Below, one piece after another: positions 13,120 to 17,248 of a stretch of DNA of 17,248 bases (position 1 is the stretch's first letter; the number at the start of each line of letters is the position of its first letter). Where the stretch lies: assembly GCA_023387935.1 (NCBI GenBank), contig JAEWHG010000152.1:1-17248 (forward strand). Direction: 5' to 3'. A program made the position numbers and the translations under genes. Origin of the DNA: Bacillota bacterium. GTDB lineage: Bacteria; Bacillota; Clostridia; Peptostreptococcales; Natronincolaceae. The notes under the pieces were generated by a model that saw only the letters and a list, made by a program, of their open reading frames with translations, ran no database searches and was not told the DNA's origin.

Positions 13120-14523
13120 GTGAATAGAGGGAAACTATTAAGCAGGCTACCATCTGTGGACCAACTACTTAGCAATGAAGAAATTATAAATTTATTAAAA
13201 GTAGTTCCACGAAGAGTAGTTGTAGACCAAATACGAAATGTTTTGGAAGTCTATCGTAAAAAGTTCTTGCAGATAGAAGAAGAGTCTCTTAGTTCTTTTG
13301 AAATCCATATAGAGGAAATGGTCTCTAATATTACTAATCGCAGTTATGATTTTATGAGAATGAATTTAAGAGAAGTTATAAATGGCACAGGTACAGTGCT
13401 ACATACTAATTTAGGTAGATCTCTTTTAAGTGATACCATTAAAGAAGAAATATGGAATGTAGCTTCTGGATATTCTACACTAGAAATAGATGTTACTACA
13501 GGTAAGCGTGGGAGTAGATATAGTCATGTTACTGAAATTATTAAATTTATAACTGGAGCAGAAGATGCTTTGGTTGTTAATAATAATGCGGCAGCAGTTA
13601 TGCTTGCTCTAAGTACTATTGCCAAAAATAAAGAAGTAGTTGTATCTCGTGGAGAATTAGTAGAGATCGGAGGCTCCTTTAGAGTACCAGATGTAATGGA
13701 GCAAAGCGGTGCAAAACTTGTGGATGTTGGCACAACAAATAAGACCCACTTATGGGATTATGAAAATGCTATAACGGAAGATACTGCTGCTTTTTTAAAG
13801 GTGCATACAAGTAATTATAAAATATTAGGTTTTACAGAAAGTGTATCTATTAAAGAGCTAGTAGATTTAGGTAATAAAAACAATATACCTGTAATGGAAG
13901 ATATAGGCAGTGGTGTGCTGATAGACTTACAGAAATATGGTCTAACTCACGAACCAACCGTACAAGAAAGTATTTCCGCTGGAGCTGATATCGTTACTTT
14001 TAGTGGGGATAAATTACTAGGAGGACCTCAAGCTGGTATAATCGTAGGTAGGAAATGTTATATAGATAAAATGAAGAAGAACCCTCTAACTAGAGCATTT
14101 AGAGTTGATAAATTAACTATGGCTGCATTAGAAGCAACTTTAAAGATTTATCTAGATGAAGAAAAGGCTATAAAAACCATACCTACTCTAAAAATGCTAA
14201 CTGAATCTTTTTTTTCAGTTAAGGAGAGAGCAAAAGTATTATATGAAATGATTCTACTCAAAGAGTTGGATCTAGAAGTTCGTATGAATGAAGATTATTC
14301 AGAGGTTGGAGGAGGCTCATTGCCTTTAGAAAGAATCCCTACCTATGTAGTAACACTTAAAAGCAAAAACATCTCAGCATCCAAGCTAGAAAATAGACTT
14401 AGAAAATATATTATCCCTATTTTCACTAGAATTCAGGATGATAGAGTTATAATTGATCTAAGAACAATTAAAGAAGAACAATATGAAATAATTGTACAAG
14501 CATTAGTAGAAGTTATGAAATAG
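13120..14523 (+). CDS. selA: L-seryl-tRNA(Sec) selenium transferase
   Basis: SelA is the PLP enzyme that converts seryl-tRNA(Sec) to selenocysteinyl-tRNA(Sec) using the selenophosphate made by SelD. The 467-aa protein begins with the N-terminal tRNA-recognition part (LLSRLPSVDQLLSNEEI). Its fold-type I transferase core contains REVINGTGTVLHTNLGRSLL, VEIGGSFRVPDVM, EDIGSGVLIDL and SGDKLLGGPQAGIIVG. Lys298 in the last motif is the expected PLP-binding lysine. The start is the GTG at 13120, with TAGGAG about 10 nt upstream; no ATG fits. The stop is followed after 16 nt by selB, so the two form an operon. Confidence 0.97.
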   Translation: MNRGKLLSRLPSVDQLLSNEEIINLLKVVPRRVVVDQIRNVLEVYRKKFLQIEEESLSSFEIHIEEMVSNITNRSYDFMRMNLREVINGTGTVLHTNLGRSLLSDTIKEEIWNVASGYSTLEIDVTTGKRGSRYSHVTEIIKFITGAEDALVVNNNAAAVMLALSTIAKNKEVVVSRGELVEIGGSFRVPDVMEQSGAKLVDVGTTNKTHLWDYENAITEDTAAFLKVHTSNYKILGFTESVSIKELVDLGNKNNIPVMEDIGSGVLIDLQKYGLTHEPTVQESISAGADIVTFSGDKLLGGPQAGIIVGRKCYIDKMKKNPLTRAFRVDKLTMAALEATLKIYLDEEKAIKTIPTLKMLTESFFSVKERAKVLYEMILLKELDLEVRMNEDYSEVGGGSLPLERIPTYVVTLKSKNISASKLENRLRKYIIPIFTRIQDDRVIIDLRTIKEEQYEIIVQALVEVMK

Positions 14524-14539
14524 GGGGCTTTAGGTTTTT

Positions 14540-16435
14540 ATGAAAAATATTGTAATTGGAACTTCTGGACATATAGATCATGGTAAAACTACTTTAATAA
14601 GAGCTTTAACAGGGCGCGAAACAGATAGACTTAATGAAGAAAAAAAGAGGGGTATATCTATAGAACTAGGGTTTACGTATTTTGATTTACCTAGTGGAAA
14701 GAGAGCAGGCATTATTGATGTGCCAGGTCATGAAAAATTTATTAGAAATATGCTCACAGGTGTTGGTGGCATGGATATCGTTATGCTAGTTATTGCAGCT
14801 GACGAAGGTGTAATGCCTCAGACAAAGGAACATCTTGATATTTTATCTTTACTTAAAATAAAAAAAGGAATTATTGTAATTACAAAATCATCTTTGGTGG
14901 ATGAAGAATGGTTAGGATTAGTAAAAGAAGATATTAGAGATAAAGTTAAAGGAACATTTTTAGAAAATGTAGAGATCGTAGCTGTAGACTCTATTAAAGG
15001 TATCGGAATTGATGAATTAATCTTTAAAATTGATAAATTAACCGATGAGGCAGAAAGTAGAGATGTTAATGCGCCTTTCAGAATGCCCATTGATAGAATA
15101 TTTACTATTACAGGTTTCGGTACTGTAGTTACAGGAACTTTAATGGAGGGTAAAATATCTGTTGAGGATACATTAGAAATATTACCAGATAAGATAAAGG
15201 TTCGTATAAGGAATATACAGGTTCATGGACAATCTGTTGAAACTGCTTATGCAGGTCAGAGAGTAGCTATTAACTTAGCTAATGTAAAAAGGGAAGAAAT
15301 TGAAAAAGGTCAAATTTTAGCTCAAATTAATTCAATGGAACCGACTATGATGATAGATGCTAAGTTAAAATTATTAAAGGATTTACAAAGGCCTATTAAA
15401 AATCGGGATCGTGTAAGGATATACCATGGGGCTTCTGAAATTTTTGCTAGGGTTAGCTTACTTAACCAAGAAGAAGCAAATGCAGGTGAAAACATTTATG
15501 TTCAATTTAGGTTAGAGGAGCCAACTACTGTCAAAAAGGACGATAATTTAGTTATAAGATATTACTCGCCTATGGAAACATTAGGTGGTGCTGTAGTTAT
15601 TGATGCTAATCCCAAAAAACATAAGAGATTTAATGAGAACGTATTAAAAGATTTAGCTGTGAGAGAAGAAGGAAGCCTTGAGGAAATTATAGAAAAGCAG
15701 ATCCATATGCATAGCAATGAATTTCCAGATTTATGTATAATAGCTAAACTGGCATCTCAGCAGGTAGATGATGTAAAGGCTATAGTCGCTAATTTATCCA
15801 CTGAAAATAAAATTGTTTTATTAGGAAATGATAATGTTATTCATACAAAATACTATGAAAAAATCAAGGAAGAATTAGTGAATATGCTTAAATCATATCA
15901 TAAGGATCATCCTCTTAAACAGGGCATGCTAAAAGAAGAAGTTAGAAGTAAGTTATTCCCTAAAAATAAAAACAAAATAATAGATGCTTTAATAGATATT
16001 TTTGTAAATAATAAGGTTATAAAAACAGAGGGGAAATTTATGTTCCTCTACGATTTTAATATCGTGTTTACACCGCTACATGAATCTATTAAAGAAAAAC
16101 TTGAGAATATATACACTAAGAATCCTTATTCACCGCCACGTTTAGAGGATATTATTGAAAATATAGGTTTTAAAAGGGCTGATGTGGAGCAAGTTTTTAA
16201 TGCAATACTAGGAACTACTTTGATTAAATTAAACCAAGAAATTATAATTCATATTGGTGCATATGATTCTGCAAAAATAAAGCTAACAGATTATATTAAT
16301 AAAAATGGAAGTATTACTCTTTCAGAGTTTAGAGATGTATTAAATACCAGTAGGAAGTATGCTATGGCATTATTAGAGTATTTTGATAGCGTGAAATTTA
16401 CAAAACGAATAGAAGAAAAAAGAATCTTATATTAA
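14540..16435 (+). CDS. selB: Selenocysteine-specific elongation factor SelB
   Basis: SelB delivers selenocysteinyl-tRNA to the ribosome at UGA codons marked by a SECIS hairpin. The 631-aa protein has an EF-Tu-like GTPase domain (G1 GTSGHIDHGKTTL near residues 8-20, G3 DVPGHEKF), translation-factor beta domains (FTITGFGTVVTGTLMEG starts domain 2), and a long C-terminal set of winged helices that bind the SECIS RNA. Length is normal for the bacterial family. Oddity: the G4 motif, normally (N/T)KxD, reads TKSS at residues 115-118, so the guanine-binding Asp appears to be Ser118. The ATG follows TAGGGGGC at the end of selA. No tRNA(Sec) gene follows, unlike in some relatives. Confidence 0.96.
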   Translation: MKNIVIGTSGHIDHGKTTLIRALTGRETDRLNEEKKRGISIELGFTYFDLPSGKRAGIIDVPGHEKFIRNMLTGVGGMDIVMLVIAADEGVMPQTKEHLDILSLLKIKKGIIVITKSSLVDEEWLGLVKEDIRDKVKGTFLENVEIVAVDSIKGIGIDELIFKIDKLTDEAESRDVNAPFRMPIDRIFTITGFGTVVTGTLMEGKISVEDTLEILPDKIKVRIRNIQVHGQSVETAYAGQRVAINLANVKREEIEKGQILAQINSMEPTMMIDAKLKLLKDLQRPIKNRDRVRIYHGASEIFARVSLLNQEEANAGENIYVQFRLEEPTTVKKDDNLVIRYYSPMETLGGAVVIDANPKKHKRFNENVLKDLAVREEGSLEEIIEKQIHMHSNEFPDLCIIAKLASQQVDDVKAIVANLSTENKIVLLGNDNVIHTKYYEKIKEELVNMLKSYHKDHPLKQGMLKEEVRSKLFPKNKNKIIDALIDIFVNNKVIKTEGKFMFLYDFNIVFTPLHESIKEKLENIYTKNPYSPPRLEDIIENIGFKRADVEQVFNAILGTTLIKLNQEIIIHIGAYDSAKIKLTDYINKNGSITLSEFRDVLNTSRKYAMALLEYFDSVKFTKRIEEKRILY

Positions 16436-16482
16436 TTTAAATATCCAATGGTATTTAGTTAATAGGAAATGAGGGTAGAACA

Positions 16483-17172
16483 ATGGGATATAAAATTTTA
16501 ATTGTGGATGATGAACCTCTTTTGGTAAAAGGATTAAAATATAGCCTAGAGCAAGATGGCTATGAAATTCATACTGCGTTCGATGGAGAGGAAGCTTTAG
16601 ACAAAGCAAAAATGTTAAAGGTAGATTTAATACTACTGGACTTAATGCTTCCTAAAATAGATGGATTACAAGTATGCCAACAAATACGATTAAACTCTCA
16701 AACTCCTATTATTATGCTTACTGCTAAGGGAGAAGACATGAGTAAAATATTAGGTTTAGAATATGGAGCTGATGATTATCTAACTAAGCCATTTAATATT
16801 TTAGAGTTAAAAGCTAGAATTAAAGCTGTTTTAAGAAGATATCAAAATATTGATCAACCAATAGAAGAGAGAGTCATTAAAATTGACGATTTTAAAATTA
16901 ATACATTAGGTAGAAAAGTAAGTCTTAAAGGCGAAGAAGTTAATTTAACTGCTAAGGAATTCGATTTACTACTACTACTAGCATCAAATCCAGGGAAAAT
17001 TTATAGCAGAGAAGAGTTGCTTGAGATCATTTGGGGATATGAATATTTTGGAGATTTACGAACTGTAGATGTGCATATTAGAAGATTAAGAGAGAAAATA
17101 GAGGATAATTCTAGTAACCCCGAATATATATTGACAAAGTGGGGAGTGGGGTACTATTTTAGGAACAAATAA
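16483..17172 (+). CDS. OmpR/PhoB family response regulator
   Basis: This is a 229-aa two-component DNA-binding regulator. The receiver domain (about 3-115) has the acidic pocket DD at residues 9-10, the phosphoacceptor Asp53 in LILLDLMLPKIDG, the Thr/Lys switch residues in IIMLTAKGE and TKPFNILELKARI. The C-terminal winged helix (about 130-227) has LTAKEFDLLLLLASNPGKIYSREELL (in part) and VDVHIRRLREKIE as recognition helix, ending GVGYYF. It resembles WalR/YycF and related clostridial regulators, but one family member cannot be picked. GAGGGT lies 8 nt before the ATG. A kinase gene overlaps its end. It follows selB by 47 nt, and no terminator is visible between them, so read-through from selAB is possible. 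Confidence 0.94.
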   Translation: MGYKILIVDDEPLLVKGLKYSLEQDGYEIHTAFDGEEALDKAKMLKVDLILLDLMLPKIDGLQVCQQIRLNSQTPIIMLTAKGEDMSKILGLEYGADDYLTKPFNILELKARIKAVLRRYQNIDQPIEERVIKIDDFKINTLGRKVSLKGEEVNLTAKEFDLLLLLASNPGKIYSREELLEIIWGYEYFGDLRTVDVHIRRLREKIEDNSSNPEYILTKWGVGYYFRNK

Positions 17173-17248
17173 TAACTTTGATGGGATTAGGTGGAAACTA
17201 ATATCCACATATTTATTATTAGTAATTTGTGCCTTATTTATAATAAAT
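17156..17248 (+). CDS. Sensor histidine kinase, 5' end (partial, start uncertain)
   Basis: The frame from 17156 to the window edge is open and reads NNFDGIRWKLISTYLLLV followed by ICALFIIN. The IRWKLISTYLLLV segment is the typical cytoplasmic lead and first membrane helix of WalK-type sensor kinases, so this is the partner of the response regulator. The frame opens only after a TGA at 17132-17134 and contains no ATG, GTG or TTG before the helix. ATT at 17156-17158 is the best candidate start: GGGAGTGGGG lies just upstream, and the gene would overlap the regulator by 17 nt. ATT at 17186 is another option. The rest lies outside the window. Confidence 0.65.
   Translation, partial: MLGTNNNFDGIRWKLISTYLLLVICALFIIN

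Noticed and set aside
14818..15090. Open frame of 90 codons antisense to selB
   Set aside because: It is a shadow of the selB coding frame, with a hydrophobic Ser/Leu/Ile-rich composition and no ribosome binding site. The same holds for the antisense frames in obgE, sdaAB, sdaAA, selA and the symporter gene.
16436..16482. tRNA(Sec) gene after selB
   Set aside because: The gap has only 47 nt, and tRNA(Sec) needs about 95. No matching fold or TCA anticodon arm was found elsewhere in the window.

Overview
The window is AT-rich (roughly 30% G+C by eye) and carries a gene order and protein set typical of anaerobic low-GC Firmicutes of the class Clostridia. Evidence includes the rpmA-obgE-yhbY-nadD-yqeK-LCP-rsfS block, strong AGGAGG-type ribosome binding sites, T-tailed terminators, an iron-sulfur two-subunit L-serine dehydratase, and a full selenocysteine decoding set. 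An Alkaliphilus-like or related clostridium is a reasonable guess, but genus cannot be settled from this sequence alone.

Layout. Positions 1-134 are the 3' end of rpmA (ribosomal protein L27), closed by an intrinsic terminator. A consensus promoter at 242-269 then starts a plus-strand series: obgE (365-1651), yhbY (1689-1985), nadD (2036-2683), yqeK (2696-3313), a LytR-CpsA-Psr cell-wall ligase (3285-4235) and rsfS (4307-4672). An intrinsic terminator sits exactly on the yhbY stop codon, so the series is probably not one uniform transcript. Next is a compact serine-catabolism group: a YheO/DauR-type PAS-HTH regulator (4797-5444), ridA (5460-5837), sdaAB (5907-6578) and sdaAA (6600-7475), ending in a clear terminator. 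RidA would remove the 2-aminoacrylate that serine dehydratase releases, so the group is coherent.

From 7502 onward strands alternate. dacF (D,D-carboxypeptidase, 7677-9005) is on minus, convergent with sdaAA. comEA (9175-9819) is on plus. selD (9967-11007) is on plus and is itself a selenoprotein: an in-frame TGA at 10012-10014 replaces the catalytic cysteine codon and a SECIS-like hairpin follows. A sodium:alanine/glycine symporter (11186-12562, minus) separates selD from selA-selB (13120-16435). A long bidirectional terminator lies between selD and the symporter. The window closes with an OmpR-family response regulator (16483-17172) and the first codons of its histidine kinase, which has no ATG, GTG or TTG start in its frame.

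The window is mostly housekeeping genes. I see no CRISPR array, prophage, complete insertion sequence, defence system or rRNA/tRNA gene. The points most worth attention are the Sec-containing SelD (a conventional gene call would lose its active site), the unusual G4 motif in SelB, the start-codon problem of the kinase, and several structured non-coding stretches.
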